Assembly: GCA_026874595.1 (NCBI GenBank)
Contig: CM049307.1
Coordinates: 92,600,330 to 92,664,329 of the forward strand
Origin: Sipunculus nudus
Lineage: Eukaryota > Annelida > Sipuncula > Golfingiida > Sipunculidae
Reading direction: 5' to 3'
DNA: 64,000 bases
Shown here: one piece after another, positions 1 through 10,415 of the stretch
Layout of the letters: each line of letters opens with the position of its first letter
How positions within the stretch are numbered: the stretch's first letter is position 1
Position numbers and translations under genes: made by a program
Notes under the pieces: model-generated
Database searches by the model: none
Seen by the model: the letters and a program-made list of their open reading frames with translations, nothing else
Told to the model about the DNA's origin: nothing

Positions 1-868
1 ACGAAAAAAAATATATTTTTAGTTGTGGATGTCTGAAATTCATACTTTAGGTAAAATGTCTCAATAAGATCCGGCAGAATCATTTGAAATTCGGAAAGGT
101 TATTGAACATGCATGGTCCTTTCATCTTATGAAGACTCTGGCGCCATCTACATTTTCTTTATTGGATTTTTGTACTCCGGAATGTACGACTGGCCATGTG
201 TAAAGGAGGCACAAATCGTAACAGCTTGAACTTTAATTTTGTTATTCATTATCTATGTTGGTCCTTAGTAAATCCCAGAGCTTACCATAATTTAGGCCAT
301 TGTGACCTATATTTTAGGAGTAATGCATGTTCTTCTATTTTATAGACTTTTTTTTCAATATTACACATGGTTCAGGTCAGCTGTGCATCTTGACCTATGG
401 TCACTTGTTGATTTGTACAATTATATTTTATTTAGCTGAATTGTCTATAATTTTAACATTTTCCAAGAGGAGTACACATTTTCTCCATTGAGGTTTCGAT
501 TGGTAACGTTATGGTAAGAAAGCGTTACAGGATGGTCCTGTGGATTCTTTCGGATGCTAAAAGTGGGATTATCATGCATCATGTGCTGGCTGGCCTGCTT
601 GATCTCTGTTATCTCCTACAAAATATTTGATGTATCAATGAAAATTTGTGAAAATATTGCTTGGCACTGTGGTTTTCTACGCAGGTTGCTAGTAAATTAT
701 TAATGGCTTGAAATGCGAGAGAGCACTTAAAGAGGAACCACAGATCATCAGGACTGAATATTCTATTCTGTGGAAGTAGAAAGCAAAAGGAATTTGAAAT
801 GTCAGTTCTATAAATAATTTGTTGGGATTGTGTCAATAAAACATGATTTCATTTATTTTATTTTTCAG

Positions 869-928
869 AGGCCCCAACTACCACGCCGACCCCTGCCACG
901 GCTCCAACGACTACTCCAGCACCAACTG
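869..928 (+). CDS. Thr/Pro-rich linker exon 1 (20 residues)
   Basis: A 60-bp exon with an AG acceptor at 867-868 after a T-rich tract and a GGTAAGC donor at 928-934. It enters and leaves in phase 1 and encodes E-A-P followed by Thr/Pro repeats (APTTTPTPATAPTTTPAPT). Such stretches form extended, O-glycosylated stalks between domains of secreted proteins. Phase matches the protease exon at 19785 (G + AT = Asp), so it is placed in the same gene. The same ORF reading continues neither side of the splice sites. Confidence 0.75.
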
Positions 929-1194
929 GTAAGCAAAATATCTGTCGTATTAAGCTCTAGTGAAACAAGCTTTGATTCATGTCAATCGAAGACGATAAGG
1001 TCTCCCCCAGATGGAGAAATATTCAGCATGAAGTGTAGAGACCCTTTAAAAATACAAATCTGGTTCTTTATAAAATTCTTCGTCATTTTTTTTTTTTACT
1101 CTATTCGTAAGTTGAAGAGTGATTTATGCTAGATGAATGCCTAGGCAGAGCGGTGGCCGGGGATACTTAATCCGGCAAAAACTAAAGCTTTGTA

Positions 1195-1725
1195 CCTAAA
1201 CTGATCATGATCTGGTCATACTTCAAAAGTGCGCAAGCAAGCATAGATGTATTGAATAAATTAAAGTACCCGCTTGATAGGCCAACATTACAAATAATGA
1301 ATAAATCCTTTGTATTGCCAATAATAGAATATGGAAGTAACAGGTGGACTTTTATCAGGCAGGCAGATTCAAATAAATTGGAAAAGATCCAGTTATATGC
1401 AACCAGAATTTTAACCGGGTTACTATAAGGAACCAATAATAGGGAAATTTACAATGAACATGGATGGGAGACTTTGCAGGATCAAAGGGAAAAATCTTAA
1501 TTGAAAATGTAATGTAATATGATCAATGGGTTTGCTCCAAACTGCTCGGCACAGTATTTCCTCAGACTTATTAACAAATATGTGCAGTATCGGCTACGAA
1601 ACAGTCATGATTCAGAATATTTCAGATCTTTAACATGTCTGTTCTCGGAATTGTTTATTCCATATACAATATGTGGTTTGTGGAATTGTTTCGTTAATTT
1701 ATTTCAAACTGCACAACGCGCATAA
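1195..1725 (+). mobile_element. LINE (non-LTR retrotransposon) fragment, copy 1
   Basis: Two open segments (1207-1428 and 1519-1725) match the region downstream of the reverse transcriptase core in many invertebrate non-LTR elements. Seen motifs include a K-S-F-V-L-P-I-I-E-Y-G stretch, E-K-I-Q near A-T-R-I-L-T-G, then M-I-N-G-F-A-P and L-R-N-S-H-D. The frame is broken between the two parts (stop at about 1427 and another near 1500). Only this 3' part of the ORF is present. It lies in the intron after linker exon 1 and was copied with it. Confidence 0.7.
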
Positions 1726-2946
1726 TTAAAAAATGGAATGGAATCAAATGGTAATCCAAACAGCACGTATAATAGGGAGTAATCAAATTAGAATATTAAG
1801 TGCAAAATTCAAAAGAAAATGTCTAAACTTCTGCCTATACTTTTATTTCTTTTACACGAAGATCATAGGTAATCCATTGTTTGCATATGGCATTGCTAAT
1901 GAATTAATAATTCGAACATCTTAAATAGTTTGAAAACACAATAAATATAATTCGTTACATGACTCTGTTTAAAACGGTTTATCCTGTGTCATGCAGATGT
2001 TATATTTGAACGAAATTAGGTAACCAGCCAAAAATGCCATACGAGGAGGGTCCGCATGCTTTCAGTATTTTCGGTCTGTATCTCATCGGAGCTCATGTAT
2101 CCATTTTACACTTGGAATATAGAAGCTTTTTTTTCCTTTCATCTAGCATGCAAATTGAATCAAAGAATTTGATTCTATGGCTGATTATCGGTTTATTCAT
2201 TTAGAGCGGGTTTTGTTATATTTTGTTTGCTTTCTGATCTTTTTTTGTATTTTATCGAATGTTGATAGAAACTATGTATTCAATAGAAATTTGGTTTGCT
2301 TCTCAACAGCGATCTACTTTCGCCCCTATTTGTTGGTCTTTAGTAAATCTCTGAGCTTACCAATAGTAAGGCCATTGTGGATTATATTTTGCAAGTTATG
2401 CATGTTCTTGCATTTTTATGACTTTTTTTATATTACACACGGTTCAGGTTAGCTGAGCATCATGACCCATAGTCACTTGTTGATTTGACCGACTTAATTC
2501 TATTAAGCTGAATTGTCAATTTTAATATTTGCCAACAGGAGTACTAATTTTCTCAATTTATGTTGGATTTGGTATGTAATCGTGAGAAAGCGTTACAGGA
2601 TCGTCTTGTGGATTCTTTCGGAGGCTAAAAGTTGGATCATCATGCATCATGTGCTGGCTTGCCTGCTTGGTCTTTGTAATCTCCTACATAAAAAATAGAA
2701 GTATCAATAAAAATTGGTAAAAATATTGCTTGGCACTGATCCTGCTGTGGTTTTTCCGCACGAGTTACTTGTAAATTATTAATGGCTTGATACACGAGAG
2801 AGCACTTAAAGGGAAACCGCAGATCGTCAGGACTGAAAATCTATTCTGTGGAAGGAGAAAGCAAAGGCAATTCGAAATATCAGTTCTATAAATAATTAGT
2901 TTGTATTTTGTCAACAAAACATGATTTCATATATATTATTTTTCAG

Positions 2947-3006
2947 AGGCCCCAACGACAACGCCGACCCCAACTATGGCCCAAACCACTTCTCCAGCAC
3001 CAACTG
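2947..3006 (+). CDS. Thr/Pro-rich linker exon 2 (20 residues)
   Basis: Second copy of the 60-bp symmetric exon, with a TTTTTCAG acceptor and GGTAAGC donor. It encodes E-A-P-T-T-T-P-T-P followed by T-M-A-Q-T-T-S-P-A-P-T, so it has kept an open frame, splice signals and composition while the surrounding intron has diverged. That retention suggests it was still used when the copies diverged. Confidence 0.75.
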
Positions 3007-3289
3007 GTAAGCAAAATACCTGTCGTAATAAGCTCTAGTGAAAAAAAAAAGCTCTGATTCATGTCAGCTGAAGACGATAGGGTCTTACCTAGATGGAGAA
3101 ATATTCAACATGTAGTGAAGAGACCCTTCAAAAATACAAATCTGGTTCTTTATAACATTCTTCCTATAATTTTTCAACTCTTTTTGTAAGTTGAAGAATT
3201 AGTTATCTTCGATAAATGCCTGGGCAGAGCAGTCGCTTGTGATGTTTAATCCGGCAAAATTTAAAGCTATGTACAAGCACTGATCATGG

Positions 3290-3800
3290 TCTGGTCACAC
3301 TTCAGAGGTATGCAAGAAAACCTAAAACATTATCGATGTATTGAATAAATTAAAGTATCCGCTTGAAAGGCTTATATTATAAATAATAACTTAATCCTTT
3401 GTATAATCTATAATAGAATATGGAATTTACACGTGAACTAAGATCAGGCAGACAAATCCAAATCAATTGGAAAAGGTGGAGTTATATGCAACCAGAATTG
3501 TTACCGGGTTACTTTAAGAAACCAGTAATAGGGAAATCTAAATTAAACAGGGATGGGAGACCTTGCAGGATCGTAGGAAAAAATCTCAATTGAAAATGTA
3601 ATATAATATGATCAATGGGTTTGCTCCAAACTACTCGGCACAGTATTTCCTAAGACTTATTCACAAACGTGTCCAGTAACCTCTACGAAACAGTCATGAG
3701 CCAGGATATTTCAGATGTATAACATGTCTGTTCTCGGAATCGTTTATTCTACATACATGTCGTTTGTGGAAATGTTTCGATAGTTCATTTCAAACTGCAC
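3290..3800 (+). mobile_element. LINE fragment, copy 2 (more decayed)
   Basis: Nucleotide-level paralogue of 1195-1725, produced by the tandem duplication rather than by a new insertion. The same order is recognisable (a poly-Leu/Lys region, an I-E-Y-G-like segment near 3410, N-G-F-A-P near 3618), but stops and indels have removed all long open frames. Confidence 0.6.
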
Positions 3801-5621
3801 AACCGGCATAATTAAAAAAAAGGAATGGAATAAAACGGTAATGCAATCAGCACTTTTAATAGGGAAAAATAAAAATTAGGAATATTACATGCAAAATTCA
3901 AAATAAATGCTGTGCTCTAAATTTTTTTGATTTCACATAAAATCATAGGTAATCCATTGTGTGCATATGGCATAGCTAATGAATATTTCGAACATCTGCA
4001 AAAAGTTTGAAAACACAACAAATATAATGCGTAACATGACTCGGGTTAAAACGGTCTATTCTGTGTCAAACAAATGTTATACTAGAACGAAATTAGGTAA
4101 CCAGTCCAAAATGCCGTAAGAGGAGGGCCTGCATGATTTTAGTATTTTCGGTCTCTTCGCAGGTTATGTATCCATTTTAGACTTGAATTATAGATTTTTC
4201 CTTTTAACTGGCACGCAAAGTGAATTTAAGAATTTGATTCTATGGCTGATTATCGGTATTTTCATTTAGATCAATTTTTTTGTGTTGTTTACTTTCTGAT
4301 CTTTTTTTTTGTATTTTTAATCGAATGTTGATAGAAACTATGTAATCAATAAAAATTCAGTTTCTTTCTCAATAGCAATTTACTCGCGCCCCTTTCAAAT
4401 TCGCGACAAGTATCGTCATTGTGCTCTTCTAGCGGACGTTGCTAGCTCAGCTGATAATAGGTCATCTGAGCTTTAGCAATCACTCTTTGCTCGACGTCCG
4501 TCTTTCTGTTTTTTTTTCTTCCGTTAACAAAGCACATATCGTGACCTTTTTAACCTAGAAACCTCTATTTTTACATCAATTTCGGTTTTTTGTAAATAAC
4601 TTTGCTTTCCAAAATAATAAGGTCATTGTGACCGATATTTTTGCGTTTTTTGTGTTTGGCACTTAGAAAATCAAATTTGTTTTATTATTCTGGCTCCAAA
4701 TCAAACAGTTTGCACTCAAAACTTAAGCTAAATTAATGTGCATGATATGCACATATAGGATTGTTAATACGCAAAAAAAGAGAACATTGCCCCACCCAGT
4801 TCTTCACAACTATATCGGACACATTGAAAAAAAAAATAAAATTTTCAGTTGTTGATCATTGTATGAAATGCATACTTTAGTTAAGACTATGGCGCCATTT
4901 AAGTTTTCTTGATTGTTACGAAATTCTTTGTTGTGTTTTTTATACTCCAAAGGTATGAGGAAGGCACAAATCGAAAAAGCTTGATCCAGCAATCTTTATT
5001 CATTATCCAGGTTGTTCCAAGGTTCATCTGAGCTTAGGTAACTGTGACATATATATTTTAAGTTATGCGTGTTCTTGTGGGTATAGCACTCAAAAATATT
5101 AATAGTACAGACTGTTCCAATCAGCTGAGTATCATGATCCATGGGTCAATTGTTGATTTGTACGACTAAACTTTAGTCAGCTTAACAGTCAATAATTTTC
5201 ACTTTTGCTCACAGGAGTAACAACTTGTTCGCTTTAGGTTGTATTTGGTAGCATAATGGTAAAAAAGCGTTACATTGTCTCCCGCAGATTCTTTTGGATG
5301 CTTAATGTGGGACTATCATGCATTTTGTGCTTGCTTTCCTGCTTCATTTCTGGAATCATCTACTAAGGAATTTGAAATTTTAAAGAAATTCAGTAAAACT
5401 ATTGTTTGGATACTGGTCAGGCCGTGGTTTATTTTATCACGCGAGTTGCTAGTGAATTATTATTAATGGCTTGAAACACGCGAGCGCACTAAGAGGGAAA
5501 CCCCAGGTCGTCAGGAATGAAAATTCTATTCTATTCTAATAATCCTGGTAAATATTATTTCCATAGATAATTGTTTGGCGTTGTGTCAATAAAACATGAT
5601 TTCATGTATATTATTCTTCAG

Positions 5622-5681
5622 TGGCCCCAACGATCACACCGACCCCAACCATGGCTCCAACTACTACTCCAGCACCAAATG
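5622..5681 (+). CDS. Thr/Pro-rich linker exon 3 (20 residues)
   Basis: Third copy, with a TTATTCTTCAG acceptor and GGTAAGC donor, again phase 1 to phase 1. It encodes V-A-P-T-I-T-P-T-P, T-M-A-P-T-T-T-P-A-P-N. The first residue changes from Glu to Val because the base after the acceptor is T. It is the last linker before a 14 kb intron loaded with retrotransposons. Confidence 0.75.
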
Positions 5682-5949
5682 GTAAGCATTATACCTGTCG
5701 TATAAAGCTCTAGTGAAGCACGCTCTGATCAATGTCAATGGAAGACAATAGGGTCTTCACCAGATGGAGAAATATTCATCATGTAGAGTCCCTTCAAAAA
5801 TACAAATCTGATTCTTTATAACAATTTGTATAATTGTTCAACTCTATTTGTAAGTTGAAGAATGATTTATGCTTGATAATTGCAGAGCGCTGCCCGATGA
5901 TGTTTAATCCGACAAAAACTAAAGCTATGTACCTTACCTTTGGGCACGA

Positions 5950-6445
5950 TTTATCATGGTCTGGGCACATTTAAGAAGTATGCAAGAAATTATAAAAGAT
6001 AATAGATGTATTGAATAAATTAAAGTACGCGCTTGATAGGCTAACGTTAAAAATAATTAATAAATCCTTTGTATTGCCTATAATAGAATATGGAAGTTAC
6101 ACATTGACAACTTGCACAGCCAAGCCCTTTCTCTCCTGGTCGCTCGGGTCCAAATTGCTAGAAATTTGCAGACACCCATAGGCCATTCTTTTCCGGGTAA
6201 ATTCGCAAATTGCTAGCACATTTCTACTTTGACAGCCAGGCCCCCTCTCTCCTGACTGCCACCACAGACCAGATGGGACTAGCAAATTGCTAGCAATTTG
6301 CTGACACCCCCTGGCCATTTTTTTTTCTCAGGGAAACGTCTCCCCGGAAATTCAAAAGGTCCCATAAGCTTAAGTTCAGGGCATACAGGAAAACCGACAG
6401 TTCTCCGCCAGTCATGTGTCAGGATATTTCAGATGTATAACATGT
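5950..6445 (+). mobile_element. LINE fragment, copy 3, split by an insertion
   Basis: The first part (about 5950-6106) aligns with 1210-1345. The match then stops at 'ggaagttacacattga' and resumes at about 6409 with 'cagtcatgtgtcaggatatt', which corresponds to 'cagtcatgattcagaatatt' at 1602. The intervening 6107-6408 is foreign sequence that replaced or interrupted the LINE. The LINE match ends again at about 6445, where LTR element A begins. Confidence 0.6.
6107..6408. repeat. GC-richer insertion made of two imperfect ~115-bp repeats with a 22-bp palindrome
   Basis: Two related halves are visible: 6116-6215 and 6231-6352, each with 'cagcca(a/g)gccc', 'tctctcctg', 'aaattgctag' and a 'gacaccc..ggccatt' block. 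A perfect 22-bp palindrome lies at 6281-6302 (agcaaattgctagcaatttg + ct). The block is clearly richer in G+C than its flanks and sits inside the third LINE fragment. It has no coding potential I can support. It may be a non-autonomous element, but no matching ends were found. Confidence 0.5.
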
Positions 6446-6447
6446 AT

Positions 6448-7321
6448 TGTTATAGATGTCTCTTTCATTGTATGCAGCAGTCTTACATGTGTATGTGCAG
6501 CGCTAACATTGTCCGTTGCTATGGCGGCATAGCCAAGCCCACGCGTGGGGTCTAACGTGTAAACACAGCGCTCATGCTAGTCTGGGGCTTTCTCGCCTGG
6601 CCAAGCCAGGCCGGCCCACGTGTGAACCCTGATATGTAGAAACACAGCGTTCGTTGTTCTAGATGTTTCCTGTAACGTGTGTATTATTGCGTTCTTTTTA
6701 CTCTTTGGGATATGGAAAGTTCTCGGCTTGAGGTGAAATGTTATAAATAAGGGGCTGTGTTTTAGAGCCGGGAGAGAGGAGAGATATATTTCAGCGGACA
6801 CAGAAGATTTTAAGTCAGTTTGTGGGCCTTTTCCTATAATTGCGGCAGTTATAGCTTTTCTTCGAATTTGTAACGGATTTTAATTAGTCTTCAGTTTGCC
6901 TTTAGGATCACTAACAGAACTTCACTTTTGGATTACAAAAAATTGATTTGTGATTGAACTGGACTGTTATTCTCTGTGAAGATTTATGTGAACTGTTCAT
7001 CTGGATTATATGCTTTAAAGGACTTGTTTTCGCTGTGACAGTGGTGTTATCCAGATGCTGTACACTTTATTTATATTTCCTTTATTGATTTGTTGTTGTA
7101 CTGTTGTTATACTGTGTAATTGTATTGAATTAGTGTATTGTAATGTAAGCATTGTTTTAAGAATAAATTATAATTATTTGTTAACAAAAAAACACTGACT
7201 TCTTTATTCATTCCCCTAGACATTTCACGCTGCCAAGTGTTACAGAATCTGTTTTTTTATCTTCATTACAAAATTTATGTTCATCACGACTAGGTGATGT
7301 GTTAATTTAGGTTCCGTAACA
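6448..7321 (+). mobile_element. 5' LTR of Gypsy-like retrotransposon A
   Basis: The 3' border is set by TTCCGTAACA directly before a tRNA-like primer-binding site. The 5' border is inferred from the loss of the LINE match at about 6445 and a start TGTTA that mirrors the TAACA end. A TATA box lies at 6742-6749 (tataaata), followed by a transcribed region that is closely shared with element B (compare 6740-6860 with 23075-23190). No 3' LTR was found, so element A is 3'-truncated. Confidence 0.65.
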
Positions 7322-7329
7322 TTAAAATT

Positions 7330-7346
7330 TGGGGCTCGTCTGGGAG
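7330..7346 (+). other. Primer-binding site of element A (tRNA-Pro type)
   Basis: The sequence tggggctcgtctgggag lies 8 bases after the LTR end. It resembles the TGGGGGCTCGTCCGGGAT primer-binding site complementary to the 3' end of tRNA-Pro used by some retroelements, with one internal mismatch and one missing G. Confidence 0.6.
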
Positions 7347-7495
7347 GCTTAATAGTTATGAAAATTTATTAGGCCTTGACCTAGACACATTGCTTACAAA
7401 ACATTGTTTTCAAGATTACATATTGTTTACAATACATTGTTTACAGGATTTATCTCGGTGTTTTTTTTTTGTTGTTGTTGTTTTAACATCTTAAC

Positions 7496-8690
7496 ATGGC
7501 AGACATTTGTTGAAGATCCCGACCCTGATCAACTTGAACAGTTGATAAAAGAACAGTTGTAGCGTTTGGGACAAAACTTAGGGCTAAGTGTGAAAAGAGC
7601 TTTGAGAAAGCCTGATATCATTCCTAAAATCATTCACAATATCTAGTTAGCAAAGGTTTAATTGAAGAGAGTGAAGTGGAAACATAAAAAAATTGACAGC
7701 CTTGCAATGCAGTTGGAATTAAAAAGGTTAGAAATGCATCATGAGCTAGGATTAAAACAATTAGAATAAAAAAAAACAAAGAGAAGAGAGGGAAGAACAT
7801 GAACGGTTAGAGTGAACAGACTAGAAAAAGAATTGAGTTAAAACTACTAGAGTTCGAAAGACTTAAACTAGAACATGGTCTACGTGCTGCCCCAACTCAC
7901 AGTTTTGGTGTTACTAAACATCCTAGATTTGTCCCACCTTTTCAAGAAAATAAGGTTGATAAATATTTCTTACACTTTGAGAATGTAGCTGAAAATTTTA
8001 AATGGCCTAAGGAAAATTGGACTATGTATTGACTGGTAAGGCCAGAGAAATGTATACAGAGCTTTCATTAGAAGCCGCTGCTGACTATGACTAGGTTAAA
8101 CGGTTAATCCTATAAGGTTATGAGTCAGTTCCGGAGGCTTACCGCCAGGAATTCAGGCATTGGGAAGAGCGCAAAGGACAGGCCTGTGTCGAATTTGCTA
8201 GGATAAAAAGAGCTGTTGTTTGATCGCTCTTGTAGTTCTAAACCTGTAATGAAAAATTATGACAATTTGCGCTAGTTGATTTTGCTTGAAGAATTTAAGC
8301 GCTGCATTAACGCAGATGTTAAAACTTTTATTGATAAGAAAATTCCTGAAATACTTGACATTGCTGCTCAATTTGCTGATGATTATTCATTTACACACAA
8401 AATGTCCTTTACTAGCAAATCAAACCAGTCAATCACAAAAAAGAATGTAAATCAGTATGGTCAAAAGACGTTCGAAGCGCAGTCACCCAGCACTAGTAGT
8501 CCTGATAGTTCAGGAAAGTCCATTGCTACACCTACGTCCACGTCCATTGTGTCTGAATCCAACCAAGGCCAGTCATTTTCAAAGAAAATCTGTAATCACT
8601 GCAAAAAAGTAAGGTCATTAATTATCAGACTGCTGGAAACTTGCAAATAAACCAAAGGGTAAACCGGCTGGTTTTGTTTCAAAATCTATG
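7496..8690 (+). pseudogene. gag-like gene of Gypsy element A (decayed)
   Basis: Pieces in several frames match the gag type of invertebrate Gypsy-like elements: an N-terminal D-P-D-Q-L-E-Q-L segment near 7520, a P-P-F-Q-E-N-K-V-D-K-Y-F-L-H-F-E segment near 7938, W-P-K-E-N-W near 8007 and E-F-K-R-C-I-N near 8290 ending with ADDYSFTHK. A C-x-x-C remnant of a CCHC zinc knuckle is at about 8590. There are in-frame stops (for example TAG near 7559) and frameshifts, and relative to element B part of the start region is deleted. The longest open remnant is 8276-8650 (124 codons). Not functional. Confidence 0.7.
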
Positions 8691-9509
8691 CAGAGCATAG
8701 TACAAGAGCCAGACTCTTTTCATGTAAATAAGGGGTACAACTCCTTTATTGACTCTAAACAAGAGTTTGATGCTACGGAGACCAACGTGCCGTCTGAATC
8801 TAAAGAAGAATCCGTAGCTTGCGGGGTAAAAACCTCAGTTGATTCCTGCAAGGAATTTAACAAGGCTAGGTCCTTTCAAGACTCCTGCGAAGAGTGTCCT
8901 TTAAATAAGGCTAAGTCCTTTTATGACTCTTGCGAGAGTATTTCAAATGAGGCCAGGTCCTCTTATGAAAAACAGAAGCTTGTTTCTGCTGAGGAAAATT
9001 CCTCTATTGACTCCCATGAAGAGTTTGATTGTAATAAGAATGTAGATTCTTTTCATCACTCTGAACAAGAGTTTATGACTGACACTATCACTGTCAGTTC
9101 TTTGTTTGATGAAACTGAGGTAGTGGATTCCTCTCCTGACTCTGAAATGGAGTTATTTGAGCCATTCATACATGATGGTTTTGTATCACTTTCAAGTGAT
9201 TTTCCAGACTGCACCCCTATTAGAATTTTGAGGGACACTGGTTCAGGCCAGACTCTCATGTTAGCAAACACCTTGCCGTTTCCTAAGAGGTCCTTTACTG
9301 GTGCACATGCACTTGTTAATGGTGTGTTTTCAGACAGGCACACTTCAGTTCCGCTTCACAGTATCCATTTAAAGTCAGATTTGATTTCTGGGAATATCAC
9401 TGTGGGCATTAGAACTACTTTACCCTTTAAGGGAATTCAGATGCTGCTAGGCAATGGTGTTCGAGGTGACAAAGTACAGCCTGTACCAACAGTGACAGAA
9501 AAGCCGTAG
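8688..9509 (+). CDS. Gypsy element A spacer plus retropepsin-like protease (remnant ORF, 273 codons)
   Basis: The first part (residues about 20-140) is acidic, Ser-rich and internally repetitive, with recurring D-S-C-E-E and K-A-(R/K)-S-F-x-D units. The second part (from about residue 175) has the aspartic protease signature R-D-T-G-S-G-Q followed by T-L and, near the end, L-L-G-N-G with G-D-K-V, typical of retroelement proteases of this family. It ends in TAG at about 9507. It remains open only because it is short of indels; flanking gag and integrase are broken, so it is a remnant of the transposon and not a host gene. Confidence 0.6.
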   Translation: MQSIVQEPDSFHVNKGYNSFIDSKQEFDATETNVPSESKEESVACGVKTSVDSCKEFNKARSFQDSCEECPLNKAKSFYDSCESISNEARSSYEKQKLVSAEENSSIDSHEEFDCNKNVDSFHHSEQEFMTDTITVSSLFDETEVVDSSPDSEMELFEPFIHDGFVSLSSDFPDCTPIRILRDTGSGQTLMLANTLPFPKRSFTGAHALVNGVFSDRHTSVPLHSIHLKSDLISGNITVGIRTTLPFKGIQMLLGNGVRGDKVQPVPTVTEKP

Positions 9510-9632
9510 TTTATCAGGACAATGATCCTGAAAGTCAGGAAATTCCTGGTTTGTATCCACATTGTGCTGTAACTAGATCAATGGCCAAGAAAAACACATT
9601 AGGATAATGGTCCAGATAATAACACTCTGGGA

Positions 9633-10415
9633 TTGTAACATACATAAAGATGATATTGAACACAGATTTTTCAACTGTGACGTTATAAAGATATTTTGGA
9701 ACGATCTGAGCAGTTTTTCCAATTCAATCAATGAAGATGAGAAAATTTTGTTGACCATACAGGACATAATATTCGGATTAAAAGGAGATAAAAGCCCTCA
9801 AACATTATTAAATGTTAATTACCTCATTATACAAGCCAAATATTATACCCATGTACAGAAATGTGCCGAAAAAAGAATACATTTCACATCATTCTTGAAA
9901 TATGTAAGAAATGAACTGGAAATGAAAAAAAAAACTCTAGGAAACAAAGGAAAAAAATCAGTATTTACAGAAGTGTGGAGTTACTTATACCAACATATAA
10001 AACCCTCTATACTGGATTACTTATTTGTAACCTAATCATACATTTGATATGGTAAAAAATTATTGTATTTCATTCACGTTGAAGTATAGTGCAGTTTTTG
10101 TGGATAATGTGCATTTATAAAATTCTATTTGTGTTCGTACCAATGCACACACACCAATATTACTCATACGCTTTAATCAGACTTTTTTTATTCCTATTTC
10201 CTCTTGTTCTGTTATTAATTCAATTAAAAGAGCCAGGATATTAAGTACAGACATGTGCAAATTATGTGAATATGATTTTAAATGTTACATTTGAAGTGGG
10301 GTACAAAAAAAAAGGTTGTATTACTGAATTGTATTAGAAATAAAATATCAAAATACGCCGATGATGAGAAAAAATGAATTCAATATGAGGCGGAAAAAAG
10401 AGAAGAAAAAAACCC
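9633..10415 (+). mobile_element. 5'-truncated LINE inserted into element A
   Basis: The insertion is bounded by ctctggga at 9625-9632 and again at 10416-10423, and the uninterrupted paralogue in element B (about 26281) shows the empty site. The inserted DNA encodes the C-terminal domain of an L1-like ORF2: a D-I-E-H-R-F-F-N-C segment, F-W, then a basic Y-V-R-N-E-L-E-M-K-K-K region (9607-10035). An A-rich end (about 10390-10412) precedes the right duplication. Truncated 5' end, A-rich tail and target-site duplication are the marks of LINE-mediated integration. Confidence 0.8.

Larger units (their letters stand above)
1..6106 (+). repeat. Tandem duplication array carrying the linker exons
   Basis: Three diverged copies of one genomic segment lie head to tail: about 1-2320, 2321-4400 and 4826-6106. 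Each copy has the same order: an intron block containing a shared 'aagcgttacagg'-type stretch, a 60-bp Thr/Pro exon, a post-exon block, and a fragment of a LINE. Copy 2 lacks the first 240 bases seen in copies 1 and 3 (compare 1-240 with 4826-4990). Exon-to-exon spacing is 2078 and 2675 bases. The copies differ by many substitutions and indels, so the duplication is old. Because the exon starts and ends in phase 1, each added copy inserts 20 residues without breaking the frame. Confidence 0.85.
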
